Both the position numbers and the translations under genes were made by a program. A stretch of 37,535 nt of DNA from Firm-04 sp964392175 (GTDB lineage Bacteria; Bacillota; Clostridia; Oscillospirales; Ruminococcaceae). This document shows, piece by piece, positions 7,365 to 15,552 of this stretch; position 1 is the stretch's first letter, and each line of letters starts with the position of its first letter. The stretch lies in the NCBI GenBank assembly GCA_964392175.1, contig CAYMOJ010000017.1, positions 1 to 37,535 of the forward strand, read 5' to 3'. The notes under the pieces were generated by a model that was not told the DNA's origin, searched no databases, and saw only the letters and a list, made by a program, of their open reading frames with translations.

Positions 7365-9620
7365 ATGAGTTCCAAATATATCTATAAGGGGGCGATTGCT
7401 ATCAAAAAACGGCTCACATTTGGTGTGATCATTGCCGAGGCGGAGCATATCCTACAAAAAAGAATCATCAAGGGGATCATCGCGCAGGCGCAAGCACTGG
7501 ATATTGACATCTGCATTTTTTCTATGACTTCGAACTATATCAATGAAAACTCACACCAAAATGCAGAATTGAATCTGTACCAATACATGAATTTCAATTT
7601 GCTTGACGGCATTCTGTATGCCAGAGCGACCATTGCCGGAGATCACTCCAAACAATACATTGACCAATTGCTTTTGGCGCAGAAAAAGCCTGTTCTCATA
7701 ATGGATGATAACACCGGTCCCTTTCCGTGCTACATGATCGATGATAAAATAGGCATTGCAGAGCTTACTGCACACTGCATTGAAATGCATGGCTTAACGG
7801 ATCTCATCTGCTTAACAGGATATCAGAATAATTATCATGCACAGCAGCGCGCAGAAGGCTTTTGTGAAGCAATGCAGGCACATGGTTTACCTTGCAATCC
7901 AGAGCGCATTATATATGGCGATTTCTGGGAAGAACGTGCAAGGGCTTTGGGCGAAGAAATCGCAAACGGTACACGCCCCATGCCGCAAGGCGTGATCTGT
8001 GCCAATGATACCATGGCAAAGTTTCTTTGCGAGGAATTGACCGAACGAGGTATTAACGTTCCGGAACAAATTACAGTTGTGGGCTATGATGCAGCACTTA
8101 TCCATGAACAAAATATCATCTCGATAACAAGCTATGTTCGAAAGAATTTTTCGATGGGTGCCGCCGCCGTATTGCAGCTGCATCAGCAATTGACCGGCAA
8201 GATGGGCAAGCTGGTTGAAACAGAAAAAATTACCTTGATCACAGGCAGAAGCTGCGCCTGCGGTGACGATGATGGCTATCTGCGCCATGTACTGCGAACA
8301 AAAGAAGAAACCGAGCGCTACGATTTACTGTTTCGTTTCAGTAATATGACCACCAACATGACGCTTCATGCAACACTGGATGATTGCATGGAAGAGCTGT
8401 TGCGGTATCTCTTTTTGTTACGCAACCAAAAAGAATACTACCTTTGTCTGAATGAGGACTGGGAAGGCGATGGCGCAGTGGGCAGACAAGATGATTATCG
8501 TCGCGAGGGCTTTCCGGAGCACATGATTCTCAAAATTGGCGGATATCAGGTACTTTCAAAGCCATTTCAAGCTTCTAAAATGTTGCCGGCTCTCCACGAG
8601 CCACATGAAAAGCCGACTACGTATTTCTTCTCCCCTCTGCACCACAACGACCGTCTCTTCGGTGTTTCAGTGGTGGGAATTGGCGATGCCACCGATTGCT
8701 ATGACCCCGTGTATCTCCTATGGAAAACCGCTGTAGAAATCGGGCTGGAATATGTGCGAATGCAAAGCTATCTCAGGCGATTCAACAACCGTATCTATCT
8801 CTCGGAAATCCGCGATTCGTTGACAGGCTTGTTCAATGCCGAGGGTCACGAAAAATTCTGCAAGGAGTGCTTTGCTGCTGCCAAAAAGGAACAGCGTCGT
8901 TTTCTCATCCTATATGCACAATGCGATGGCGTACGACAACTCAATGACACATACGGGCACACTGAGGGTGATAGCGCAATCACTGTACTCGCCAATGCCA
9001 TCAATAACTGCTGCTCAAGCAATGAACGCTGCGCACGCATTCAAGATGGATTGTTTTCTATTATCGGCTACCGCGATTATGCCATTGAGGCGGATGCCAT
9101 GCTGATACAGTCCATACGCAATTCCTTGGAACAATATAATCAGACTTCACTGAAGCCTTACAAGGTAACGGCCAGCTTTGGCGTTTTCTGCGATTATCTG
9201 AAACCGGAGGATACACCGGAACAAATCAGCGATATTGCAAAAAAACAGTTGCAGGAAAACAAAAAGTCTGCGGATGTGAAGCGCAACGCGCCCTATTATC
9301 GTCAGTTTGTAGATCTGCGTGAACGCATTTACAGTAACCCCAACGAAGAGTGGAATATCGACAAGATGTGCCAGTCTATGATCCTCAGCCGCGGATATTT
9401 TCAAAAGCTGTATTCTCGCTGCTTTGGCATCAGCTTTACGCAGGATGTCATCAACAGCCGCATTTCTCTTTCGAAACGACTGCTCGCAAGTACCGATATG
9501 AGCATTGCCGATATCTCAGAATCTTGCGGATATGCAAACTATGTTCACTTTATGCACCAATTCAAAAAAGTGGTAGGTATGACCGCAACGGATTATCGCA
9601 AAAAAGAACAGGCAAAATGA
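7365..9620 (+). CDS. Hybrid regulator: LacI-type ligand-binding, degenerate GGDEF-like and AraC HTH parts
   Basis: Predicted cytosolic transcription factor, 751 residues if started at ATG 7365. Residues about 10-310 resemble the periplasmic-binding/LacI sensor fold (TFGVIIAEAEH, then QGVICANDTMAKFL, then ITVVGYDAALI) without a LacI HTH in front. Near 484-565 is a GGDEF-like part: RDSLTGLFN and NDTYGHTEGDSAI are typical, but the signature loop reads QDGLFSI, so cyclase activity is unlikely. The end, about 660-750, is an AraC double HTH (WNIDKMCQ, SIADISESCGYANYVHFMHQFKKVVGMT with its break omitted). The start is uncertain: ATG 7365 lacks a ribosome site, whereas AAGGGGG (7386-7392) sits eight bases before an ATC codon at 7401, the position that aligns with the start of the paralogue at 29584-31776. 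Ligand and targets are unknown. Confidence 0.85.
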   Translation: MSSKYIYKGAIAIKKRLTFGVIIAEAEHILQKRIIKGIIAQAQALDIDICIFSMTSNYINENSHQNAELNLYQYMNFNLLDGILYARATIAGDHSKQYIDQLLLAQKKPVLIMDDNTGPFPCYMIDDKIGIAELTAHCIEMHGLTDLICLTGYQNNYHAQQRAEGFCEAMQAHGLPCNPERIIYGDFWEERARALGEEIANGTRPMPQGVICANDTMAKFLCEELTERGINVPEQITVVGYDAALIHEQNIISITSYVRKNFSMGAAAVLQLHQQLTGKMGKLVETEKITLITGRSCACGDDDGYLRHVLRTKEETERYDLLFRFSNMTTNMTLHATLDDCMEELLRYLFLLRNQKEYYLCLNEDWEGDGAVGRQDDYRREGFPEHMILKIGGYQVLSKPFQASKMLPALHEPHEKPTTYFFSPLHHNDRLFGVSVVGIGDATDCYDPVYLLWKTAVEIGLEYVRMQSYLRRFNNRIYLSEIRDSLTGLFNAEGHEKFCKECFAAAKKEQRRFLILYAQCDGVRQLNDTYGHTEGDSAITVLANAINNCCSSNERCARIQDGLFSIIGYRDYAIEADAMLIQSIRNSLEQYNQTSLKPYKVTASFGVFCDYLKPEDTPEQISDIAKKQLQENKKSADVKRNAPYYRQFVDLRERIYSNPNEEWNIDKMCQSMILSRGYFQKLYSRCFGISFTQDVINSRISLSKRLLASTDMSIADISESCGYANYVHFMHQFKKVVGMTATDYRKKEQAK

Positions 9621-9702
9621 ATCAAACTGACAGATTTGCCCTCGTGATTCGAGTACCAATTTGTAAAATTCGACGAAACCTTTGTGAAAATTGCAAAAAT
9701 GC

Positions 9703-9732
9703 TTGACATTTTTCTGCAAATTGTCGTATAAT
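9703..9732 (+). promoter_or_regulatory. Promoter of the T-box leader and thrS
   Basis: TTGACA (9703-9708), an 18-base spacer and TATAAT (9727-9732). Transcription would begin near 9739. Confidence 0.85.
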
Positions 9733-9738
9733 AATTGC

Positions 9739-9980
9739 AATCGGGTATATCGTTGCGAGAAGGCAATGGACACGACCGGTTGGTCATCCGTCTGACAGAG
9801 AGAATGCTGCGTACGCTGAAAGGCATTCGACGGAACCCTTTTCGGCCACCACCACTGCTGCAATGCTATCATCCGGTAAAGTGAAACGCTCGGGTGGAAC
9901 CGTGCGGTGTTTGTGATGTGCAAACCTCGTACCCCAAGCAGATGCTGTCATCTGCTTGGGGTACGAGGTTCTTTATTTTT
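9739..9980 (+). promoter_or_regulatory. T-box riboswitch (threonine) of thrS
   Basis: Leader RNA that senses uncharged tRNA-Thr and controls read-through into thrS. It shows the ACAGAGAG element (9794-9801), a candidate specifier codon ACC for Thr at 9835-9837 in a GGAACC context, and the conserved T-box CGGGTGGAACCG (9891-9902), whose UGGA would pair with a tRNA end UCCA. The terminator is a perfect 22-base-pair stem (9923-9944 with 9949-9970) with a T-rich tail. Boundaries of Stem I were not folded and are approximate. Confidence 0.93.
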
Positions 9981-9997
9981 AAGGAGGTTGTTTTTTT

Positions 9998-11932
9998 ATG
10001 ATCATTCGTTTTGCAAACGGCAATTACGAAGGCAACAGTGGCATCACCGTGTATGATGCTGCAAAAGAGGCAGGCGTCCTCACAAAGGAAGTCATTGCGG
10101 CAAAGGTAGACGGTGTACCCGCGGATCTGACTACCCTGCTGGACACAGACGCGGATGTGGAGCTGCTCACCTTTGATATGGCGGACGGCAAGCACGTTTT
10201 TTGGCACACGGCTGCACATATTCTGGCACAGGCGGTCAAGCGTTTGTACCCTGATGTCAAGCTGACCATCGGCCCTGCCATTGATCGTGGCTTTTACTAC
10301 GATTTTGATTCGGAAATGCCCTTTACTGCCGATACCATGAAGGCACTTGAGAGCGAGATGAAGAAGATCGTAAAGGAGAACCACAAAATCGAGCGGTTTA
10401 CTTTGCCCAGAGCAGAAGCCATTGCTTTTATGCAGGAACGTAACGAGCCTTACAAGATCCAGCTGATTGAAGAACTGCCTGAGGGCGAAACCATCAGTTT
10501 CTATCGTCAGGGCGATTTCGTGGATCTCTGCGCAGGCCCGCACCTCTTTTCTACCGGCATGGTCAAGGCATTCAAGCTGACACAATGTACCGGTGCTTAC
10601 TGGAAGGGAGATCAGAATAACAAGATGCTCAAGCGTATCTATGGCGTTGCGTTTCCCAAAAAAGAACTATTGAACGAGCATCTGGAAATGTTGGAGGAAG
10701 CGAAAAAACGCGACCACAACAAAATCGGCAGAGAATTGGGTTACTTTACCACAGTAGACTGCATTGGTCAGGGCTTGCCGGTGCTGATGCCGAAGGGCGC
10801 AAGAGTTATTCAGCTTTTGCAACGTTGGGTTGAGGATGTGGAGCAATCGAAAGGTTGCTTGCTAACCAAAACACCGTTGATGGCAAAACGCGATTTGTAT
10901 AAGATCTCGGGTCACTGGGATCACTATCTGGATGGTATGTTTATTTTGGGTGACCCCTACGATGAGGAAAAAGAATGCTTCGCACTTCGCCCGATGACCT
11001 GCCCCTTCCAATATCAAGTCTATCTGAACAAGCAGCGTTCCTACAAAGAGCTGCCCATGCGCCTGACGGAGACTTCTACCCTGTTCCGTAACGAGGATAG
11101 TGGCGAAATGCACGGTCTGATTCGTGTGCGTCAGTTTACCATCTCCGAGGGTCACTATGTCCTGCGACCCGATCAGTTGGAAGAGGAGTTCCGTGGCTGT
11201 TTGGAGCTTGCCAAGTATATGCTTGATACTGTAGGTTTGTTGCAGGATTGTACATTCCGTTTCTCTCAGTGGGATCCTGCAAACCCCAACAACAAATATG
11301 AGGGCACTGCGGAACAGTGGGAAACTGCACAGGCTGCCATGAAGAAGATCCTTGATGATATTGGTCTGGAGTACTCCATCGGTATTGATGAAGCGGCTTT
11401 CTATGGCCCCAAACTCGATATTCAGTACAAGAATGTATTCGGCAAAGAGGATACACTGGTTACCATCCAGATCGATATGCTGCTGGCTGAACGCTTCGGT
11501 ATGTACTATGTGGACAAAGATGGTCAGAAAAAACTGCCGTACATCATCCACAGAACCTCTTTGGGCTGCTACGAGCGCACACTCGCCTATATGCTAGAGC
11601 ATTTTGCAGGTGTGCTTCCCTTGTGGCTTGCACCTGAGCAAGTGCGCATTATGCCCATTGGCGAGGAGCATATCGCCTACGCAAAGGCTTTGGGCGATCA
11701 GCTGACAAATGCCGGTATGCGTATTGTGGTAGATGAAAAGGATGAGAACATCGGTACGAAAATTAAAAATGCCCGTCTGGAACGTGTACCGTATATGCTC
11801 ATCATCGGCGACAAAGAAGTGGAGGAAAATGGCGTAACAGTTCGTTCCCGAAAGGAAGGCGAATTGGGACTGATGCCGTGTGACGCTCTAGTGAAAAAGC
11901 TGTTGGTTGAAGTCGCAACCAAGGCAAAATAA
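9998..11932 (+). CDS. thrS: Threonyl-tRNA synthetase
   Basis: Cytosolic class II aminoacyl-tRNA synthetase that charges tRNA-Thr. The 644-residue length is standard. In order: a TGS domain (about 1-60), the second additional/editing domain with HTAAHILAQAVKRLYP (HxxxH) and a distal cysteine in DLCAGPHL, the catalytic core with motif 2 (RNEDSGEMHGLIRVRQF), the motif 3 region HRTSLGCYERTLAYMLEH, and the C-terminal anticodon-binding domain from about 540 (LAPEQVRIMPI). AAGGAGG (9981-9987) fits ATG 9998. Expression is governed by the T-box leader directly upstream; a terminator at 11939 ends the unit. Confidence 0.98.
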   Translation: MIIRFANGNYEGNSGITVYDAAKEAGVLTKEVIAAKVDGVPADLTTLLDTDADVELLTFDMADGKHVFWHTAAHILAQAVKRLYPDVKLTIGPAIDRGFYYDFDSEMPFTADTMKALESEMKKIVKENHKIERFTLPRAEAIAFMQERNEPYKIQLIEELPEGETISFYRQGDFVDLCAGPHLFSTGMVKAFKLTQCTGAYWKGDQNNKMLKRIYGVAFPKKELLNEHLEMLEEAKKRDHNKIGRELGYFTTVDCIGQGLPVLMPKGARVIQLLQRWVEDVEQSKGCLLTKTPLMAKRDLYKISGHWDHYLDGMFILGDPYDEEKECFALRPMTCPFQYQVYLNKQRSYKELPMRLTETSTLFRNEDSGEMHGLIRVRQFTISEGHYVLRPDQLEEEFRGCLELAKYMLDTVGLLQDCTFRFSQWDPANPNNKYEGTAEQWETAQAAMKKILDDIGLEYSIGIDEAAFYGPKLDIQYKNVFGKEDTLVTIQIDMLLAERFGMYYVDKDGQKKLPYIIHRTSLGCYERTLAYMLEHFAGVLPLWLAPEQVRIMPIGEEHIAYAKALGDQLTNAGMRIVVDEKDENIGTKIKNARLERVPYMLIIGDKEVEENGVTVRSRKEGELGLMPCDALVKKLLVEVATKAK

Positions 11933-11938
11933 TCACAG

Positions 11939-11972
11939 AAAAAGCGTGATGTTTGATGCATCACGCTTTTGC
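11939..11972 (+). terminator. Terminator after thrS
   Basis: AAAGCGTGATG pairs with CATCACGCTTT (11 base pairs, seven-base loop), with A and T flanks. Confidence 0.9.
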
Positions 11973-12049
11973 TTACTTCATCACTTAGTCGGAATCTGTC
12001 AGCAGAATGCGTGGAATTGTGTCTTTTTTCATAAAATTGCAAAAAGCCC

Positions 12050-12078
12050 TTGATTTTGGCACGAAAATTCTGTATAAT
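12050..12078 (+). promoter_or_regulatory. Promoter of the Fe-S scaffold/GGGtGRT operon
   Basis: TTGATT (12050-12055), a 17-base spacer and TATAAT (12073-12078), about 50 bases before the first ATG. Confidence 0.8.
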
Positions 12079-12128
12079 AGAAGTATGTACGAGAGTGCGC
12101 TGCACTCTTAGTAGAAAGGAGTTATTTT

Positions 12129-12821
12129 ATGATCTATTCACATGAAGTCGAAACAATGTGCCCGATCAAGCAGGGCGTTGCTCACGGCGCTGCTCCGATC
12201 CCGGAGGAAGCACAGTGGGTTAAGGTCAAGGATGTAAAGGATATTTCCGGCTTTACACATGGCATCGGTTGGTGCGCACCCCAGCAGGGTACCTGTAAAC
12301 TCACCCTCAATGTCAAGGAGGGCGTGATCCAGGAGTGCTTGGTAGAGACCATCGGTTGCTCCGGTATGACCCACTCTGCTGCTATGGCAGCTGAAATCCT
12401 GCCCGGCAGAACCGTAATGGAAGCTCTGAACACTGACCTCGTTTGTGATGCAATCAACACCGCAATGCGCAAGCTGTTCTTGCAGATCGTTTATGGTCGT
12501 TCTCAGAGTGCCTTCTCTGAGGGTGGTCTGGTCGTTGGTGCCGGTTTGGAGGATCTGGGTAAGGGTCTGCGTTCTCAGGTTGGTACGATGTACGGTACTC
12601 TGGCAAAAGGCCCCCGTTACCTCGAAATGACCGATGGCTATGTTACCGGTCTTGCCCTGAACGAAGACAACGAAATCATCGGCTACCAGTTTGTAAACTT
12701 CGGTAAGATGATGGACTTCATCAAGGCAGGCGATGACGCAAATACCGCTTTTGAAAAAGCAAAGGGTCAGTACGGCAGAGTTGCTGATGCTGTAAAGATC
12801 GTTGATCCCAGAAAAGAATAA
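12129..12821 (+). CDS. NifU-like iron-sulfur cluster scaffold homologue
   Basis: Cytosolic protein of 230 residues resembling the family annotated as iron-sulfur cluster assembly scaffold protein that travels with GGGtGRT proteins. Visible candidate ligands are Cys in GIGWCAPQQGTC (about 53-60) and in ETIGCSGMTHS (about 77), recalling the conserved cysteines of the NifU/IscU N-domain. The C-terminal half (VGTMYGTLAKGPRYLE, then IIGYQFVNFGKMMDFI) has no motif I can assign. AAGGAG stands seven bases before ATG 12129. The next gene starts 14 bases after the stop, so the two are surely co-transcribed. Whether it builds clusters generally or only for its partner is unknown. Confidence 0.82.
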   Translation: MIYSHEVETMCPIKQGVAHGAAPIPEEAQWVKVKDVKDISGFTHGIGWCAPQQGTCKLTLNVKEGVIQECLVETIGCSGMTHSAAMAAEILPGRTVMEALNTDLVCDAINTAMRKLFLQIVYGRSQSAFSEGGLVVGAGLEDLGKGLRSQVGTMYGTLAKGPRYLEMTDGYVTGLALNEDNEIIGYQFVNFGKMMDFIKAGDDANTAFEKAKGQYGRVADAVKIVDPRKE

Positions 12822-12835
12822 GGAGGACTTGCACA

Positions 12836-13834
12836 ATGGCTTTGTTTGAATCCTATGAGAGAAGAGAAAAGCAGATCCTGGCAGTTCTGGCACAGTATGG
12901 TATCAACACCATCGAAGAATGTGCAGATATCTGCAAGGCAAAGGGTCTGGATGTCTACAAAATGATAGAGGGCATTCAGCCCATCTGCTTTGAAAATGCA
13001 AAATGGGCTTACACCGTGGGCTGCGCAATCGCTATCAAGAAGGGCTGCACTAGAGCAGCTGATGCTGCGGCTGCCATCGGTGAGGGCTTGCAGGCTTTTT
13101 GTATCCCCGGCTCTGTTGCCGATCAGCGTAAGGTTGGTCTGGGTCATGGTAATTTGGGCAAAATGCTCCTGGAAGAAGACACGGAGTGCTTCGCTTTCTT
13201 GGCAGGTCACGAATCTTTTGCCGCCGCTGAGGGCGCAATTGGTATCGCTGAAAAGGCAAATAAGGTGCGTAAAAAGCCCTTGCGTGTTATCCTGAACGGT
13301 CTGGGCAAGGATGCTGCACAGATCATTGCTCGTATCAATGGCTTTACCTATGTCGAAACCGAGATGGATTATCATACCGGCGAAGTCAAGGAAGTATTCC
13401 GTAAGGCTTATTCCGATGGTCTGCGTGCAAAGGTCAATTGCTACGGTGCCAATGATGTCACCGAGGGCGTTGCGATCATGTGGAAGGAAAATGTTGATGT
13501 TTCCATCACCGGTAACTCCACCAATCCCACTCGCTTCCAGCATCCCGTTGCAGGTACTTACAAAAAGGAACGCTTGGAGAAGGGTAAGAAGTACTTCTCC
13601 GTTGCTTCCGGTGGCGGTACGGGTCGTACTCTGCACCCCGATAACATGGCTGCTGGCCCTGCTTCTTACGGTATGACCGATACCATGGGCAGAATGCACT
13701 CCGATGCACAGTTTGCAGGTTCTTCTTCCGTTCCTGCCCACGTTGAGATGATGGGTCTGATCGGTGCCGGTAACAACCCTATGGTTGGTATGACCGTTGC
13801 TTGCGCTGTTGCGGTTGAGGAAGCAATGAAGTAA
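12836..13834 (+). CDS. GGGtGRT-family protein of unknown function
   Basis: Protein of 332 residues, named after the motif it carries: ASGGGTGRTLHPDN at about 259-272. I recognise the family as a conserved, uncharacterised one found in anaerobes beside the NifU-like gene upstream. It has no signal peptide or membrane segment. Cysteines occur at CADICKAKGL, GCAIAIKKGC and near the C-terminus in VACAVAVEEAMK. An AAGGAGG site precedes ATG 12836, 14 bases after the neighbour's stop. A linked Fe-S role is an inference from operon context alone; a glycine-rich nucleotide or phosphate loop is another possibility. Confidence 0.85.
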   Translation: MALFESYERREKQILAVLAQYGINTIEECADICKAKGLDVYKMIEGIQPICFENAKWAYTVGCAIAIKKGCTRAADAAAAIGEGLQAFCIPGSVADQRKVGLGHGNLGKMLLEEDTECFAFLAGHESFAAAEGAIGIAEKANKVRKKPLRVILNGLGKDAAQIIARINGFTYVETEMDYHTGEVKEVFRKAYSDGLRAKVNCYGANDVTEGVAIMWKENVDVSITGNSTNPTRFQHPVAGTYKKERLEKGKKYFSVASGGGTGRTLHPDNMAAGPASYGMTDTMGRMHSDAQFAGSSSVPAHVEMMGLIGAGNNPMVGMTVACAVAVEEAMK

Positions 13835-13938
13835 TTCCCCTTTTGATAACAATCATACCCTCCTTGCAAAGCTGTACGCTGATAAGACAGTAATTTAAAA
13901 ATATGGGATCAGCAACTGCAAACAGGATTGGATAACAA

Positions 13939-13979
13939 AACAGGCGACATTCAACTTTGGTCGAATGTCGCCTGTTTTT
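13939..13979 (+). terminator. Terminator after the GGGtGRT gene
   Basis: AACAGGCGACATTC pairs with GAATGTCGCCTGTT (14 base pairs, ten-base loop) followed by a T run. Confidence 0.92.
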
Positions 13980-14317
13980 GTGTATTCAAGGATTGAATCG
14001 TGCTTGCCTTTTGTTTTGCAAGACAAGCATTGCGGTAGCATCTATCAGCCAATCAGTGGTCAGTGCCGGTTTATCTGCTCAACAGTGCAGCGCGCTCTAT
14101 ACCACAAATTTTTCGATGCGTATGACCGAGCGAATCGTGGGGGCTCAAACCGAAAATGAATCTGTTTTCTGGTTGAGCCACTATACCACTTCTATCCGCA
14201 ATTTGATAAAGGCTACGGCACAAATTTGCCGCTCGCTGAAAGAAAAAAACTACATTGAGCGTACAATGAGTGCCCATATGTTGAGCAAAATAATACACTC
14301 AACGCGATGACTGTTAC
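13980..14317. other. Intergenic stretch without a recognisable gene
   Basis: Between the terminator and the insertion sequence, several short overlapping frames are open on both strands, but none has a ribosome site, plausible start or familiar motif. The last few codons read on the minus strand next to the IS (AAG GTA ACA GTC ATC, to 14320) give KVTVI, which could continue the interrupted dehydrogenase remnant at 15459-15537; similarity ends there. The stretch may be decayed DNA. Confidence 0.5.
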
Positions 14318-14320
14318 CTT

Positions 14321-15457
14321 GGGCACCACCGCATAATCCCGACATTCAGATAAGCAGATATGAAAAGTCCCCTTGCAAAATAGCAAAGGGACAGAGTTAT
14401 ATTCGATTTTCAGCCGCAAGGCACACTGAATCAGACCGACAGAGATTTTCTGTCAGCCAGATACAGATTCGCCAATGCGAACATAATATTCAGTTTGGCA
14501 GTCTGTTTTCGCAGACCCCGGTATCGGGTTTTCCGATACCGGAAAATGTTCTTCACCACTGCGAAGACGTGTTCAACCTTACAACGGACAGACGATTTTT
14601 GACGTTCTCTTTTCTTAGTGGCATATTGACCGCTTTTGGACAGCTTTCTGATGGATGACGGACGACGGTTGATGATATACTTGATTTTCTTTCCAGACTT
14701 GTTTTTCTGACAGCCTCAGGGCGTTTTTGCGCTCCGATGTAGCCGCTGTCACCATATGCACGTTCTTCTTCACCGTGCAATAATTCGTTCATGACTGTGA
14801 CATCATGTTCATTTGCAGCAGTGGTTTTAACAGTGTGGACAAGACCGTTTTCTTCATCAACGCCGATGTGTGCCTTGTATCCGAAATGCCATGTATTGCC
14901 CTTTTTTGCAGAATGCGCCTCAGGATCACGCTTCTTTTCTCGATTCTTTGTGGAGGATGGGGATTCAATGAAAGTAGAGTCCACGATTGTTCCCTTTTTC
15001 AGAATCAAGCCACGCTCCATCAGGATTTCTACAACCGCTGCAAATATCTTTTCCTGCAAACCATTCTTTGTAAGAATATTGCGGAAACGTCCGATCGTGT
15101 CACCATCCGGCACTTCATCGGGCGAATTGATGCCGCAGAAATTCGAAAATGCTCGGCTGTCGATTACCTCGTTCATAACCGCCATATCTGCAAGAGTATA
15201 TACGTTTTGCAAGATGAAAATTCTCAGCATCAGTTCCAGCGGATAAGGTTTGTTGCCACGCTCTCCTTTGTAATAGTGCGGCTGGATCAATTCGATAAAT
15301 TCTGTCCATGGAATCATGCGTTCGAGTTTTTCAAGAAATTCTTTTTTATTGGTTCTGGCTGCACCAAGCTCATCGTTCATTTCTGCCAGTGTCATCTGTC
15401 TGTTCATATCTCTATTATACCATGTTTTTTAGCTTTTGGCAATTATGCGGTGTTGCC
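14321..15457 (-). mobile_element. IS5-type insertion sequence with TIRs and 3-base target duplication
   Basis: The element is about 1.14 kb. Terminal inverted repeats are GGGCACCACCGCATAAT at 14321-14337 and the reverse complement of ATTATGCGGTGTTGCCC at 15442-15458, with one mismatch over 17 bases. A CTT triplet lies at 14318-14320 and again at 15458-15460, fitting a three-base duplication; the boundary is ambiguous by one base. The flanks join in frame into a dehydrogenase-like sequence (AQHNK before, VTVI after), supporting insertion into that gene. Confidence 0.75.
14431..15407 (-). pseudogene. IS5-family transposase, frameshifted
   Basis: DDE transposase of the insertion sequence. From ATG 15407 the protein shows the IS5-family N-terminal helical region (NKPYPLELMLRIFILQNVY), then DGDTIGRFRN and IVDSTFIESP with the first acidic residue and YGDSGYIGAQ with the second. 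After KRPEAVRK the frame is lost: the A tract read on the minus strand (14702-14706) has five bases where six would continue as NKSGKKIKYI, then VEHVFAVVKNIF and a plausible end at 14431. Without correction the protein stops at 14553. It is therefore either inactive, made by frameshifting, or a sequence error. No good ribosome site is seen. Confidence 0.8.
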
Positions 15458-15458
15458 C

Positions 15459-15537
15459 TTGTTGTGCTGTCCAAAAGCAACGACATAGATAAACTACATG
15501 GCTGATTATGGCTGATTCCTGCTACTGCGATTTTCAT
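15459..15537 (-). pseudogene. 5-prime remnant of a UDP-glucose/GDP-mannose dehydrogenase-like gene
   Basis: After a good ribosome site (GGGAGAGG) and ATG 15537, the first codons give MKIAVAGIS, matching the Rossmann start of UDP-glucose 6-dehydrogenases (MKIAVAGxGYVGLS). The rest is damaged: ATGGCTGATT is duplicated in tandem (15498-15517), and two single-base gaps must be assumed to read VGLSMSLLLAQHNK. The IS then cuts the gene. It begins 15 bases after the epimerase stop, as expected for an operon supplying UDP-glucuronate to that epimerase. The identification rests on about 20 codons and is tentative. Confidence 0.5.
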
Positions 15538-15552
15538 AAAAATCCTCTCCCT

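Noticed and set aside
13957..14310. Possible 117-residue protein after the GGGtGRT terminator
   Set aside because: It starts inside the terminator, has no ribosome site, no familiar motif, and several competing frames are open.
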